DNA of 64,000 nucleotides, taken from NCBI GenBank assembly GCA_035222895.1, contig JAVYIG010005349.1, positions 1-64,000 of the forward strand, read 5' to 3'. Origin of the DNA: Strongylocentrotus droebachiensis. Its lineage: Eukaryota; Echinodermata; Echinoidea; Camarodonta; Strongylocentrotidae. Both the position numbers and the translations under genes were made by a program. Shown piece after piece: positions 31,530 through 44,771 of this stretch. Below the pieces are notes generated by a model that did not search any database, had not been told where the DNA came from, and was given only the letters and a program-made list of their open reading frames with translations. Every line of letters starts with the position of its first letter. Position 1 is the stretch's first letter.

Positions 31530-33040
31530 CTATTGCAAATAATTAGAATAAACGAGGAGTGATTACAGTTCATGGGCCGTGCAACATGGGGGATGTTGAG
31601 GGGGCTCTAGCCCCTGCCCTTCTACATTTTGTACATATGATAGATCTGCTGTAACAATCTAAAGTGCCGAGTCTTCATGCTCGGTCGCTCTGCTCCCTCG
31701 AAAGATATAAGCACAATATAAAAAACTGTAAACCACAGCCTTGTTAGTATTGTGATTCGTTATGAATGCAATACACTAGAACAGCCTTGATTGTGTGAAA
31801 TACATATTTCAGTAGAGCCTACCCTACTACAAAATACAGGACTATAACATCAAGAGCAACAGCACTGACAGCAATGATAATGTTGATAATTTACAATAGT
31901 GCCTCATTGAGGGTCGGTTAGTCAAAAGGAATAAGGGAGTATCTCACCGGAAAATCTGCAAGAGGGCTCTCCCACCCCTGAGATATTTCGAAATCGCCCA
32001 AAGTATTTAAACTAACGATTTTTAAAGCTGACTAAACCTATTTGGAGGATGGGGAAAGGAACTTAAATTTGTCTGTATGGTCACATTTCTTTCCCCAACT
32101 ACAGAGTTCAATCTTCCTTGCTCGGTCGCTACGGTCTCTTTAAAAAAGAAATGGAATTTTATCAAAGTGGGGCGGTAGAATGCAAAGTTTGATCTTCCCT
32201 GTTTAGTCGCCATGTTTCCTTTATTTTGTGTTTTCCGGGTCTTAACACCACCCCCTTTAAAAAAAGAGAGTAGCTAGCATTGCTTGCAATAATAGGACAT
32301 TGGAGCCCCCAGCTGAAGACCCCCACCCTACCATGAACGCCCTTTCAAAAGGCCAAGCCCCCTGGTTTACCGTTGATTTTATAGTGACGTAATTACACAT
32401 AAAATTCATCATGATAGAAAGTTAGGTCGTTGTGGCGCCATCTCTGAATTGCACCGAGTGTAATTACACTCCCCCTTCTTTTTTTCAGCCCTCATTTACT
32501 TTTTAAAATATATTATTTGTTGATGTTCTGAAATGATAATAAATATGAAGACATCTAGACTGTTGTATACTACATGTAGCAGCAGGAATCATTAATATGA
32601 ATGTAAAAGCCTACGTTATAATTATGTTTCATGGAAAATGCTTTGCTTATGTACGAAACGGGATAGGAAATTTGAGAAACAAATTTAATGAACACAAACA
32701 AAAGTGTTTGCTATGTCATTAAATTGTAAAACATTGAAATCTAGATGATCAGAATTACATGTCAACACACGGTGAGGGGGGAGAGAGAGAAAAAAAGAGA
32801 GATCTAAAGCAGAGGTGGAAGAGAAAAAGGGGATCTACTACATACTTAGCTTTAAAGCCTCAGTTTATATAGAAGAAAATCGAAGTAAAATATTAAAGTC
32901 AGCTACATCCACATCAGAAATATTATATCACCTTCATTTCTGCTCATGTTTGCCTCTAACACTTCTTCTCACAAACTTAGAAATACATCCAAACTACATA
33001 GTCTACCCACATACAATCTCACCCAAGCTAGACGTCAGCT
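31530..33040. other. No gene recognised
   Basis: AT-rich sequence with several unassigned repeat-like phrases (for example AAAAGGCCAAGCCCCCTGGT at 32349, similar to 51484). It has no domain, splice pattern or RNA gene that I can support. Confidence 0.4.
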
Positions 33041-33134
33041 GCTATTCTAACCGTCGTAATGTAATGTCAAAAAGAACGTTGATAACGTAGAGAATGTAGA
33101 GACCAGTCTTTTCATCACTATATAGGGGCCTATA

Positions 33135-33979
33135 CACTCTAAGAAAAAAGGGTGCAAAAAAGGGTGCAAAATAAGAGTTTGCACCTTTACATAAAAATGA
33201 ACCCTTTTGAAGGAAAAGGGGTTCAGAAAAGGGTGCAAAATAAGATTTTGCACCCTTTCCACGAAAATGAACCCTATCAACCAAAAAGGGTGCAAAATAA
33301 AAGTTTGCATATTGCATGCATATTCATTATTACTTTACACGTGTTTACATACAAAATACATTTATCATGATTTGTTAAACAAATTATGACAATGCAGATC
33401 AATTTTGTGATTGGAATTTTCCTTCGGCAACCATTAAACAAATAGATTATTTTGTCTGATTCCGTTACAATTACATTCACGCTTTAGCAATAGAAACATT
33501 GATTATAATGATTACTAACCAATAAACAACATGCATGTCTAATATGTATTTGTGTACGAGCAAATATCATGAGTATTCCTCGAGTATAGGAGAAGCATTG
33601 CACCTTTTAAAGGGTGCAGGACTGAACCCCTAAAGGTGCTGCTTTTGCATCGGTTTGCATCCCTAAAGGAGCAGGATTGAACCATTAAGGGTACTAACAT
33701 GTCTCCTAAAAGGTGCAATCTGGCACCCTCCTTAAAGGGTGCAGGATTTAACCCCTAAAGGTGCTGCTATTGTTGCATCGGTTTGCACCCCTAAAGGTGC
33801 ACGATTGAACCATAAAGGGTACTAACATGTCCCCTATAAGGTTCAATCTGGCACCCTTTTAAAGGGTGCAGGATTGCACCTTTAAAAAGGGTGCAGGATT
33901 TAACCCCTAAAGGTGCTGCATTTGTTGCATCGGTTTGAACCCCTAAAGGTGCATAGTTGCACCATTTTTTCTTAGTGTG
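33135..33979. mobile_element. 845-bp TA-inserting MITE with internal GGGTGCAA repeats
   Basis: The ends are CACTCTAAGAAAAAAGGGTG and CACCATTTTTTCTTAGTGTG. A TA lies on each side (33133-33134 and 33980-33981). The other three tandem copies have the uninterrupted site GGCCTATACTCCTAATTTTT with one TA, so the borders and the TA duplication are proved inside the window. TA duplication points to a Tc1/mariner-type transposase. The interior has many GGGTGCA and TGCACCCTT motifs in tandem. Confidence 0.85.
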
Positions 33980-34683
33980 TACTCCTAATTTTTGCTTCAG
34001 ACGCAATCAAGATGGAGCTGAGTTGCATATCGTCCAACTTCAAACTACTGCTAATTTGGCAGTGTTATGAACGTTCAGTTTCAAATACAACTCACATTAT
34101 GCACGCTTACAGTGCAAAAGTATATGGCAAACAAGAAGAAAAGAATATGACAATTGATAGGCACCGTTGCACTGTGTCAATAAAATGGCATAAATGTGAA
34201 TAACAGGAGGCTTCTGATAATAGTCTATGCTACTGAAATCATTGCATTTGTCAATTGGCTGGGATTATTTTGGTTACAGCATGTTGATAACAGCATGTTG
34301 ATAACAAGTCCAATGAAAATAGGGCCCAGAAGATTTAGTCATGGGGTGCGACTAATCCCGCTTTTCAATGGACTTTTCAACAAATTGTATGCATACTTTT
34401 TAAAACAAAAGTTTCTCTTGACGACTGCAAAGCTCGCTAGAGGGTTGCCCAACATGGTAATGAATCGAAGGAGCATTACACACAACCACAAAGTATGACG
34501 TGGAAGCACTATACCTGCATCCAGATTCATGTAAAGATAGAAATAATGACGACAATGTGGGGTTTTCAATGTCTAAAAATGTTTTTTTTTTCTTCCTGCT
34601 TTGTGTTCACACATTGTGGTTTTTCCCTCTCTTTGTGTTTCAGTGTGTCCTTTTTGCTGGTGACCCCTCCCTTTTAATGATGC

Positions 34684-34782
34684 CCACCGCCACCACCCCT
34701 ACCACCACCCCACCACCAACCCACCACCACCACCACCACCACAACCACCACTACCACCACCACCACCACCACCACCATCACG
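34684..34782. repeat. CCA-rich microsatellite
   Basis: ACCACCACC and CCACCACCC repeats, copies of which are also at 37110-37170, 39840-39865 and 44405-44463 in the tandem units. Poly-histidine or poly-proline open frames here are artefacts. Confidence 0.9.
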
Positions 34783-34959
34783 TTTGGTCAGCAGCTAGGG
34801 AAGGTATCCTGTTGATATATATATATATAGGGTAAAAACTGTGATGTGCAAAGGAGACATCAATAACACAGTTTAAAGTATATTACCATCAATGAAAGTA
34901 AGTCCAAAAATGTTATATATTAACTTGATGTTTCTTGATACCCGTATACAAATGTACCA

Positions 34960-35165
34960 TGTAATTACCATGGTTCTTATGGTGGACGGTAATTTGGACA
35001 TAGAACCATTGTAGCCATGGTATTGAAAACCTTCGTTACACCGAGCTATGGTAACCATGGTTCTCAGTACCATGGTTACCATGGTTCTTTGTCCAAATAA
35101 TCATCCACCATTATAAAAGAACCATGGTTATCATGATTCTCCAGTAACTAGATTACCATGGTACT
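34960..35165. repeat. ACCATGGT palindrome array, unit 1
   Basis: Repeated self-complementary octamers ACCATGGT and phrases such as GGTAACCATGG and ATGGTTACCATGGTTC. Similar arrays lie at 38115-38270 and 45905-46040. The sequence can fold into many alternative hairpins. There is no known function. Confidence 0.8.
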
Positions 35166-37799
35166 TGTACTACAATGTTACCGCACGTACACAGTCGCCT
35201 TACCATTCTGCATGTAGCTAAATAAAAGGACAGTATTTATTACACTGTGTGATTGAATTTGTTTATCATTTGAAAATCTACTATACCTTAAAGCCCGTCT
35301 GCACTAGTTTGGCCAGGGGATTAGACCACCCAGCGTGGTCACTGACAGGTGGTTATCTCATCAACTCAGCTCTCAATTAACATAAGAAAAAAGTATTACG
35401 GGGGACCAACATGCACCGCTTAGGCATTTTTTTTTAATATAGAGGGAGCAGGTAGCTACAAGTAGTGCATTGGGGCTTTAATGCACTTTCGACACAGTAT
35501 TTCTCGCAAAATATGCCAGTCCTTGCTTATTTAACTTTGAAAGAGCATGCTGGTCTGTAAAGTAGACGTAAAAATGACAGGTGCTGGCATGAAGATCACT
35601 TCCAACACAATTATCAATTTTCTCAAGGTTTGGCCACTTCTCTCGCAAACATCTTAACATAAGAGATCATCATCACATCGATTAATCTGTATCATATTTA
35701 ACAGTGTTTGGCTAGAGCTTAATCGGGGGGGGGGGGGTTAAAAATTATTATTATTGTCGAATGATCATATGACGTATTAAAAATCTAAGTCTTGGCCTTT
35801 TTTAATACTGTGATTCACGAGAGAACAATAGGGCTTCAAACAAAGAACAACGGAGACAATATATATACTTTTTTTAAAGCATTTATTCAAACGAGCTAAA
35901 ATCTAACTCGCGTAATATATAAAACAATTTACAGTCGAAAGATTAAGTCTATTTCTATTGCGAAATATAAAACTATGATTCAGGTGTAATTATTTAAAGC
36001 GACATATATTGTTTACGTGTAAATGCATAATAAGGTATGCCGTCATTAGTTCATGGTAACCAACTTCACATGCAAATCATCACAAAATACTAGTATACGA
36101 TTCAATATCAGGATTTGTAGACAATTTAGAAATACAAATCTTATCATCTTTCTGTATTCCGGTAATAATTACAGTGACTCGGTAACATTGTCGAAGGTTG
36201 ATGAAAAAATGTGTTATATCTGTATGGGATGTTACTTGTTATATCTTCTACTGTACTGTTTTAACCGTCGTAATGTAAATCCAAAAAGAACGTTGAGAAC
36301 GTAGGGAATGTAGAGACCAGTCTTTTCATCACTAATTAGGGGCCTATACTCCTAATTTTTGCTTCAGACGCAATCAAGATGGAGCTGTTACATATCGTCC
36401 AACTTCAAACTACTGCGAATTCGGCAGTGTTATGCACGTTCAGTTTCAAATACAAATCACATTATGCACGCATACAGTGCAAAAGTATGGCAAGCTAGAA
36501 GAAAAGAATATGACAATTGATAGGCACCGTTGCACTGTGTAAATAAAATGGCATGAATGTGAATACAGCAGGCTTCCATTGCGTCCCCGTCCAAAAAAAT
36601 CAGTGACAAAGTAGAATATCTGATAATAGTATATGCTAATGAGATCCTTGCATTTGTCAATTGGTTGGGATTTTGTTTTGTTACAGCATGTTGGTAACAG
36701 CATGTTTGTAACAACATGTTGATAACAAGTCCAATGAAATTAGGGCCCAGAAGATTCAGTCATGGGGTGCGACTAATCACGCTTTTCAATGGACTTTTCA
36801 ACAAATTGTATGCATACTTTTTAAAAGTTTCTCTTGACTACTGCAAAGCTCGCCAGAGGGTTGCCATACATGGTAATGAATCCTAAGAACATTACACACA
36901 ACCACAAAGTATGACGTGGAAGCACTTTACCTACACCCAGTTTTATGTAAAGATAGAAACAATGACGACGATGATCCTTGATAACCAGAATGTGGGGTTG
37001 TCAATGTCTAATTTTTTTTCCTGCTTTGTGTTCACACTTTGTGGGGTTTTCCTCTGTGTGTGTTTCAGAGTGTCCTTTATGCTGGTGCCCCCTCCCTTTT
37101 AATCATGCCAACCACCACCACCACCCCACCCCACCACCACCACCACCACCACCACCACCACCACCACCCTATTCATTTTACTAGGGTTTACATATTTACT
37201 GGTTTTCTTTATAGAAATTAATCGATGTACAGTACGTCTCGATAATCATAAAAACATGTACACTCGCTTCATATGAACTTCATGTGACATTTAGCTAAAA
37301 TTATTATTCAAAAAAACAAACTGTTTTTTTCGAAACTATTCTGCTTTTTGAACAATTCTCCTTTCGAAGGGCAATATACAGACTTTTTGGAACCGTGCAC
37401 GGCGTGACAAAATATTTAATGAATTCAATTGGCAGGTCTCTCTATCATGTTCATTGCGGAAATTTAAAAAGGATAATACTCTCTATTACCTGGGTTAGTA
37501 CACACAGACCAAATCAGGTGTACATAATCAAGATATGAATCAAGAAGTACTACTCAAACAGAAGGGAATTCTGGTGAGTCAGAACTTGTATCAGATTGGA
37601 CACTAGAAGTTGAATATAAAGATCTAGGTTCAAATAGTAATCACATAATGGTAAACAGCGACCAGAGGCTGACCAACGGAGGTGAAACTTTTGGTCAGCA
37701 GCTAGGGAAGGTATTCTGAAATGGGAAGAGAGCGCCAGCAGTTGTTAGGTCAGATGTATAGGGTTAAAACTGTGATGTGCAAAGGAGACATTAATGAGG

Positions 37800-38085
37800 C
37801 AGTTTAAATTGTATTGCCACCTATAAAAGTAAGTCCACTTGCTACTCTCCACCCAGGTGTTAAATGGGTACCCGGTAGGATGCGACCGTCATTGTTGGTC
37901 AAACAGTTTTTGAGCGTCAAGTAACGTCTGGTTGGAATGCTCCCCAGGGAGTGGATATTGTGCACAGAGTGTGTGCAGGCAAGCACTGAATCCAGTGACC
38001 TGGGTAATAGTATATTTGTAAAGCGCTTTGAGAAATTTGTATTAAGCGCTACATAAAAGCTAAATATTATTATTATTATTAAATA
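37800..38085 (+). mobile_element. SINE with ATT tail, unit 2
   Basis: Contains CACCCAGGTGTTAAATGGGT, GAATGCTCCCCAGGG, the GTAAAGCGCTTTGAGA box and AGCGCTACATAAAAGC, and ends in TATTATTATTATTATT. The AAGCGCT tail with (ATT)n is a familiar SINE/LINE 3' end in echinoderm genomes. The fourth tandem unit carries the same insertion at 45595-45870, so it predates that duplication. Confidence 0.65.
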
Positions 38086-39864
38086 GGCTAATAACTTGAT
38101 GTTTCTTGATACCCTTATAAAAATGTACCATGTAATTACCATCGTTACACCGAGCTATGGTAACCATGGTTTCCAGTACCATGGTTACCATGGTTCTTTG
38201 TCCAAATTATCATCCACCATAAGAACCATGGTTACCATGGTTCTCCAGTAACTAGGTTACCATGGTTTATACCGCACGTACACAGTCGCCTTACCATTAT
38301 GCATATAGCTAAATAAAAGGATAGCATTTATTACATTGTGTGATTGATTTTGTTTATCATTTGAAAATCTGCTGTACCTTAAAGCCCGTCTGCACTACTT
38401 TGGCCAGAGGGGGATTAGACCACCCAGCGCGGTCACTGACAGGTGGTTATCTCATCAACTCAGCTCACAATCACGTCGATTCATCTGTGTCATATTTAAC
38501 ATTGTTTGGCGAGAGCTTAAACCGGGGGGGGGGGGAATGATTATTAATGTCGAATGATCATGTGACGTATTAAAAATCCCCCAATCTAGGTCTTGCACCT
38601 TTTTTTTTTTTACTGTGATTCACAAGAGAACAATAGGGCTTTAAACAAAGAACAATGGAAACAATATATATTTTTAAGCGTTTATTCAAACAAGCTTACA
38701 TCTGGCTCGCGTAATATATAAAACAATTTACAGTCGAAAGATGAAGTCTATTTCTATTGCGAAATATAAAACTATGATTTGGGTGTAATTGTTTAAAGCC
38801 ATATATTGTTTATGTGTAAATGCATAATAAGGTATACCGTCATTAGTTCATGGCTACCATCTTCACATGCAAATCATCACAAAATACTAGTATACGATTC
38901 GATATCAGGATTTGTAGTAAATTTAGAAATACAAATCTTCTCATCTTTCTGTATTCCGGTAATAATTACAGTGACTCGGTAACATTGTTGAAGGTTGATG
39001 AACAATGTGTTGTATGGAATGTTACTTTTTATATTTCTTCTACTGTACTATTCAAACCGTCGTAATATAAGTTCAAAAAGAACGTTGAGAACGTAGAGAA
39101 TATAGAGACCAGTCTTTTCATCACTAATTAGGGGCCTATACTCCTAATTTTTGCTTCGGACGCAATCAAGATGGAGCTGTTACATATCGTCCAACTTCAA
39201 ACTACTGCGAATTTGGCAGTGTTATGCACGTTCAGTTTCAAATACAACTTACATTCATGCACGCATACAGTGCAAAAGTATGGCAAGCTAGAAGAAAAGA
39301 ATATGACAATTGATAGGCACCGTTGCACTGTGTAAATAAAATGGCATGAATGTGAATAACAGCAGGCTTCCATTGCGTCCCCGTCCAAAAAACCAGTGAC
39401 AAAGTAGAATATCTGATAATAGTATCATGCTACTGAAATCCTTGCATTTGTCAATTGGCTGGGATTTGTTTTTGCTACAGCATGTTGGTAACAGCATGTT
39501 GATGAAAAGTCCAATGAAAATAGGGCCCAGAAGATTCAGTCATGGGGTGCGACTAATCCCGCTTTTCAACAAATTGTATGCATACTTTTTATAACAAAAG
39601 TTTCTATTGACGACTGCAAAGCTCGCTAGAGGGTTGCCCAACATGATAATGAATCGTAAGAGCATTACAACACACTGCGGCAAAGTATGATGTGGAAGCA
39701 CTATACCTTCATCCAAATTCATGTGGAGATAGAAACAATGACGACAATGTTGGGTTTTCAATGTCTAAAAATGTTTTTTTTCTTCCTGCTTTGTGTGTTT
39801 CAGTGTGTCATTTATGATGGTGCTCCCTCCCTTTTAATGATGCCCACCACCACCCCACCACCAC

Positions 39865-40365
39865 ACTGTGTTCTGTGTGCCCATGCCTCGAGCCATAATG
39901 CATGGAAGTCCAGAGGATTTTTTGTTATGTTGGGGACCAGGGTAAAATGCAATAAATTATTGAAAATGTATTGCATTTTCAGTGTTTTTTTTATTTATGG
40001 AAACTGCCCCCTACCCTAGCCCCCGCTGCGTACAGTCATGGTTCAGTGACAAAGCAATGGCCTCGTAACTGTAAGGCCCCAGTATCAAAACCGGGTCGAT
40101 GTGCTATATTAGTGCCCTTTTGTGGGGCATTAATCCTCATTACTGTCATTTATGACTTGAGGGTGTAGGTCCCCTATTTAATAAGCATAGTAACATACAC
40201 ATGCTTTAGCAGTCCCGCAAAACACACATTGGCAAATTATTATTCAATAAAATCTGAGAATGTATAATATTTTCTAGATCTATTATTTTTTAAATAATTT
40301 TTAAAATAATTCCATAAATTGGGGTAAAACTAAAATATTTCACCTTTATGAGCGACAGTGTAGCT
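39865..40365. repeat. Copy of the 5275-5790 repeat inside unit 3
   Basis: From CTGTGTGCCCATGCCTCGAG to GCGACAGTGT. In unit 3 this replaces the part of the unit that lies between the CCA microsatellite and the TAGCTAAATAAAAGGATAGC segment in units 2 and 4. Confidence 0.7.
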
Positions 40366-40574
40366 AAATAAAAGGATAGCATTTATTACATTGTGTGATT
40401 GATTTTGTTTATCATTTGAAAATCTGCTATACCTTAAAGCCCGTCTGCACTAGTTTAGCTAGGGGGGATTAGACCACCCAGCGCGGTCACTGACAGGTGG
40501 TTACCTCATCAACTCAGCTCTCAATTAACATAAGAAAAAAGGATCACGGGGGACCAACATGCACCGCTTATGCG

Positions 40575-41422
40575 GTGGTCACAACCCGCCGTAATTGCAA
40601 GTGCGTGCTGTCTACGTGCAAAAACGTGGGCAAAATTTGCTTATCCGTACGTGGTGAGTACCGCCTCCGTATGGATTTGGGAGCACGCAGACACACCGTA
40701 GTACTTTTGGTGCACGAGAAATTTTCGCTGCGTTTGGGCTGCGGTCGGGCTATCGATTCACCCCAGTGCGTGTGACGTGCGTGCCCCGTACTGCCAACGA
40801 GCGCACAATGCACTGACTCCGTGCGTATTTTAAATTTGTTTCCCACGGTCTCTTGCTTTACAGAAGGCGAACTTAGCACGTAAGTGCTGCGCACGTGATA
40901 AGTGCGTGGTCCGTGCTTACTAGCACGTTGTGCGCACTGACGTAGACGAAAGAGCTTCATGCATGGCTGATTGTCAACGAAACGGAGTTAGGTCTGTTGT
41001 CAATTCTGCTTTTTTTGTTTTTTGTTGTTGTCAATTCTGCTTTTTACTACGGCAGGCAGACAGTGAAAACGAATTTGTTTGCTAAAATTATGAAAATGTA
41101 AGGGCTTCTTTAAATAAACAGAACTTTGTCATTCCTTACTCATTTTTCCTGATTGAGCTGTCATATGAATGGGCAAAAACCCAACTATCTAAAATGTGAT
41201 TTTCTCTTTGAAATTCAGATACCGCCCGCCAAATGACTTTTGGGTTTCCTCTCTTCAAATTGATTTTTATCACTTATGCGTGACATAATTATGCATCATA
41301 TGAGTTGCATCAAATGAAAAAGGAGGATCTAAGCTTTTTTAAAATGTGTCATTTATTAATCATAAATGTGATTAAGTTATGATAAAACATCGATAATTCT
41401 CGGTTTTTTTTTCCGGGACGCA
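40575..41422. mobile_element. Composite insertion in unit 3, GC-rich left half
   Basis: Unit 1 reads AACATGCACCGCTTA followed shortly by AGAGGGAGCAGGTAGCTACA. In unit 3 these two parts are separated by about 850 bp. The left half (40575-40960) is GC-richer than its surroundings and rich in CACGT/ACGTG. The right half contains the repeat shared with 3535-3715. No transposon ends were recognised. Confidence 0.5.
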
Positions 41423-41904
41423 CTGTATAGAGGGAGCAGGTAGCTACAAGTAGTGCAGTGGGGCTTTAATGCACTTTCAACACAGCATTTCTCACAAAAT
41501 CTGCCATTTCTTGCTTATTTAACTTTGAAAGAGCATGTTGGTCTGCAAAGTAGACATAAAATGACAGGTGCTGGCATGAAGATCACTTCCAACACAATTA
41601 TTATCCATTTTCTCAAGGTTCGGCCACTTCTCTCGCAAACATCTTATCAAAAGACATCACAATCACGTCGATTCATCTGTTTCATATTTAACAGTGTTTG
41701 GCGAGAGCTTAAACCGGAGGGGGGGGGGGGGTAACAAAAGGATTATTATTGTCAAATCATCATATGACGTATTAAAAATCTAAGTATTTGCCTTTTTTAA
41801 TACTCTGATTCACGAGAGAACAACAGGGCTTCAAAGTTCAAACAAAGAACAATGGAAACAATATATATACTTTTTTAAAGCATTTATTCAAACGAGCTAA
41901 AATC

Positions 41905-42157
41905 TAGCCTGCTGTATTCACATTCATGCCATTTTATTTACACAGTGCAACGGTGCCTATCAATTGTCATATTCTTTTCTTCTAGCTTGCCATACTTTTG
42001 CACTGTATGCGTGCATAATGTGATTTGTATTTGAAACTGAACGTGCATAACACTGCCGAATTCGCAGTAGTTTGAAGTTGGACGATATGTAACAGCTCCA
42101 TCTTGATTGCGTCTGAAGCAAAAATTAGGAGTATAGGCCCCTAATTAGTGATGAAAA
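41905..42157 (-). repeat. Inverted 250-bp copy of unit sequence inside unit 3
   Basis: CTCCATCTTGATTGCGTCTG and the surrounding 250 bp are the inverse complement of 36318-36568 (and its homologues). It replaces about 40 bp (beginning ACTCGCGTAATATATAAAAC) found at this place in unit 1. The flanks on both sides are in the normal orientation. Confidence 0.75.
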
Positions 42158-42287
42158 ATCTAAAGTCTATTTCTATTGCGAAATATTAAACTATGATTCA
42201 GGTGTAATTGTTTAAAGCCATATATTGTTTACGTGTAAATGCATAATAAGGTATACCGTCATTAGTTCATGGTTACCAACTTCACAT

Positions 42288-43354
42288 CGTCGGCCTTATG
42301 CCAAAAGGGCCTTAACTGCTTTTGGCCATTCCGAGATAATCGCGTTTAAAGGTTTTGGCCTCTCTAATAATCAAAAGTTTGTGGTCGTTTTTTTGCTTTT
42401 GAAGCCAATTTTGATAAATGTGTTAAGTTATTAAAGAGAAGGTTGAGTTCTGGGAAGAGGTGAAAAATAATTTGTGAGCGTTACTCATTCTTATTATGCA
42501 AGTGTGGAAGAACATCAGATAAGACATGTTCCCTGAAAAGCATGGCTCTTTAAATGCCTTCATATTCTAAACATGCATGTAACATCGTAAAAATCGGGGG
42601 GCTGGCTTTTTTCGCCACGTGTTAGTGTAGTCCCATATACATCTTTCTGTGTACAGTGTTTGTAACTTTACCAAGACTTGGCCAAATTTCTTATCATTTT
42701 GATGATTCCATAACCTTGCAATACACACAAATTCTTATACGCTAGATGATCAACCTTTTCTGATCGGTTGCACACCGTTTCTTTCACAATGCAATCGCAT
42801 GACCAGAACTCAACTCAACTTCAAGTTTTACATGAAATGTGTTAAATTTGTTATAAAATATTAAGAATTGTACATGCTATGTGCAAAAAACATGTTAGGG
42901 CCTTTTTGGCATAAGGCTTGAATGTAGCGTATTTATGCCAGAAGGGCCGTAACCTACTCGGCATTATGCCAAAAGGGGCGTAACCTACGCGGCGTTATGC
43001 CAAAAGGGCCTTAACCTGCCGTTATCGTACGCGTAACTATGCGCGCGTACGCGCGCATAGTTAGCGCCCTTTTGGCATAAGGAAATTTTCTTGTTTCGCA
43101 ACACCTTTGGTTTGCCAGAAAGGCCCTCCTAACGCAAATGGATCATCCGTGTAGGTTAAGGCCCTTTTGGCGTAAGGAAAAAGATGAGATACGCGTTAAG
43201 GCCCTTTTGAAATTCATAATTATCTTCATAAATAAATCGAATTTCAACAAGTGAAGCACATCATTTTAAAGAGAATGATGAAATCTACAAGGTGATGTTA
43301 ATAACTCAATAACCCCCAAAATCGGGTTAAGGCCCTTTTGGCATAAGGCCGACG
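42288..43354. mobile_element. 1067-bp inverted-repeat element with ACAT target duplication
   Basis: The ends are CGTCGGCCTTATGCCAAAAG and CTTTTGGCATAAGGCCGACG, an exact inverted repeat. ACAT is present on both sides (42284-42287 and 43355-43358) and occurs only once at the uninterrupted site CTTCACATGCAAATC in units 1 and 2. The interior contains many further TTATGCCAAAAGGGC motifs in both orientations. There is no transposase frame. The 4-bp duplication does not match Tc1/mariner, hAT or piggyBac. Confidence 0.85.
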
Positions 43355-44771
43355 ACATGCAAATCATCACAAAATAGTAGTATACGATTCAATATCAGGA
43401 TTTGTAGAAAATTTAGAAATACAAATCTTATCACCTTTCTGTATTCCGGTAATAATTACAGTGACTCGGTAATATTGTTGAAGGTTGATGGGAAAAATGT
43501 GTTATATTTGTATGGAATGTTACTTTTTATATTTCTTCTACTGTACTATTCTAACCGTCGTAATGTAAGTTAAAAAAGAACGTTGAGAACGTAGGGAATG
43601 TAGAGACCAGTCTTTTCATCACTAATTAGGGGCATATACTCCTAATTTTTGCTTCAGACGCAATCAAGATGGAGCTGTTACATATCGTCCAACTTCAAAC
43701 TACTGCGAATTCGGCAGTGTTATGCACGTTCAGTTTCAAATACAACTCACATTATGCACGCATACAGTGCAAAAGTATGGCAAACAAGAATAAAAGAATA
43801 TGACAATTGATAGGCACCGTTGCACTGTGTGAATAAAATGGTTTGAATGTGAATAACGGCAGGCTTACATTGCGTCCCCATCCAAAAAATCAGTGACAAA
43901 GTACAATATCTGATAATAGTATATGCTACTGAAATCCTTGCATTTGTCAATTGGCTGGGATTTTGTTTTGTTACAGCATGTTGGTAACAGCATGTTTGTA
44001 ACAACATGTTGATAACAAGTCCAATGAAAATAGGGCCCAGAAGATTCAGTCATGGGGTGCGACTAATTCCGCTTATCAATGGACTTTTCAACAAATTGTA
44101 TGCATACTTTTTAAAAGTTTCTCTTGACTACTGCAAAGCTCGCTAGAGGGTTGCCAAACATGGTAATGAATCCTAAGAGCATTACACACAACCACAAAGT
44201 ATGACGTGGAAGCACTATACCTACACCCAGATTCATGTAAAGATAGAAACAATGACAAACGATGATCCTTGATAACCAGAATGTAGGTTTTTCAATGTCT
44301 AAAAATGTGATTTTTTCCTGCTTTGTGTTCACACTTTGTGTGTTTTTCTTCTGTGTGTGTTTCAGAGTGTCCTTTATGCTGGTGCCCCCTCCCTTTTAAT
44401 CATGCCCACCACCACCACCACCCCACCCCACCACCACCACCACCACCACCACCACCACCACCCTATTCATTTTACTAGGGTTTACATATTTACTGGATTT
44501 CTTTATAGAAATTAATCGATGTACAGTACGTCTCGATAATCAGAAAAACATGTACACTCGCTTCATATGAACTTCATGTGACATTTAGCTAAAATTATTA
44601 TTAAACAAAAAAAAACAGTTTTTTCGAAACTATTCTGCTTTTGAACAATTCTCCTTTCGAAGGGCAATATACAGACTTTTTGGAACCGTGCACGGCGTGA
44701 CAAAATATTTAATGAATGCAATTGGCAGGTCTCTCTATCATGTTCATTGCGGAAATTTCAAAAGGATAATA

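Noticed and set aside
33042..33317. Repetitive frames rich in FAPF and QKRVQNK
   Set aside because: They translate the GGGTGCAAA repeats of the 845-bp MITE.
36446..36717. Frames with repeated TCCNKTKSQPIDKCKD-like sequence, also near 39290 and 43865
   Set aside because: They recur only because the tandem unit is duplicated. The frames are broken by different stops in each copy, so selection for coding is not supported.
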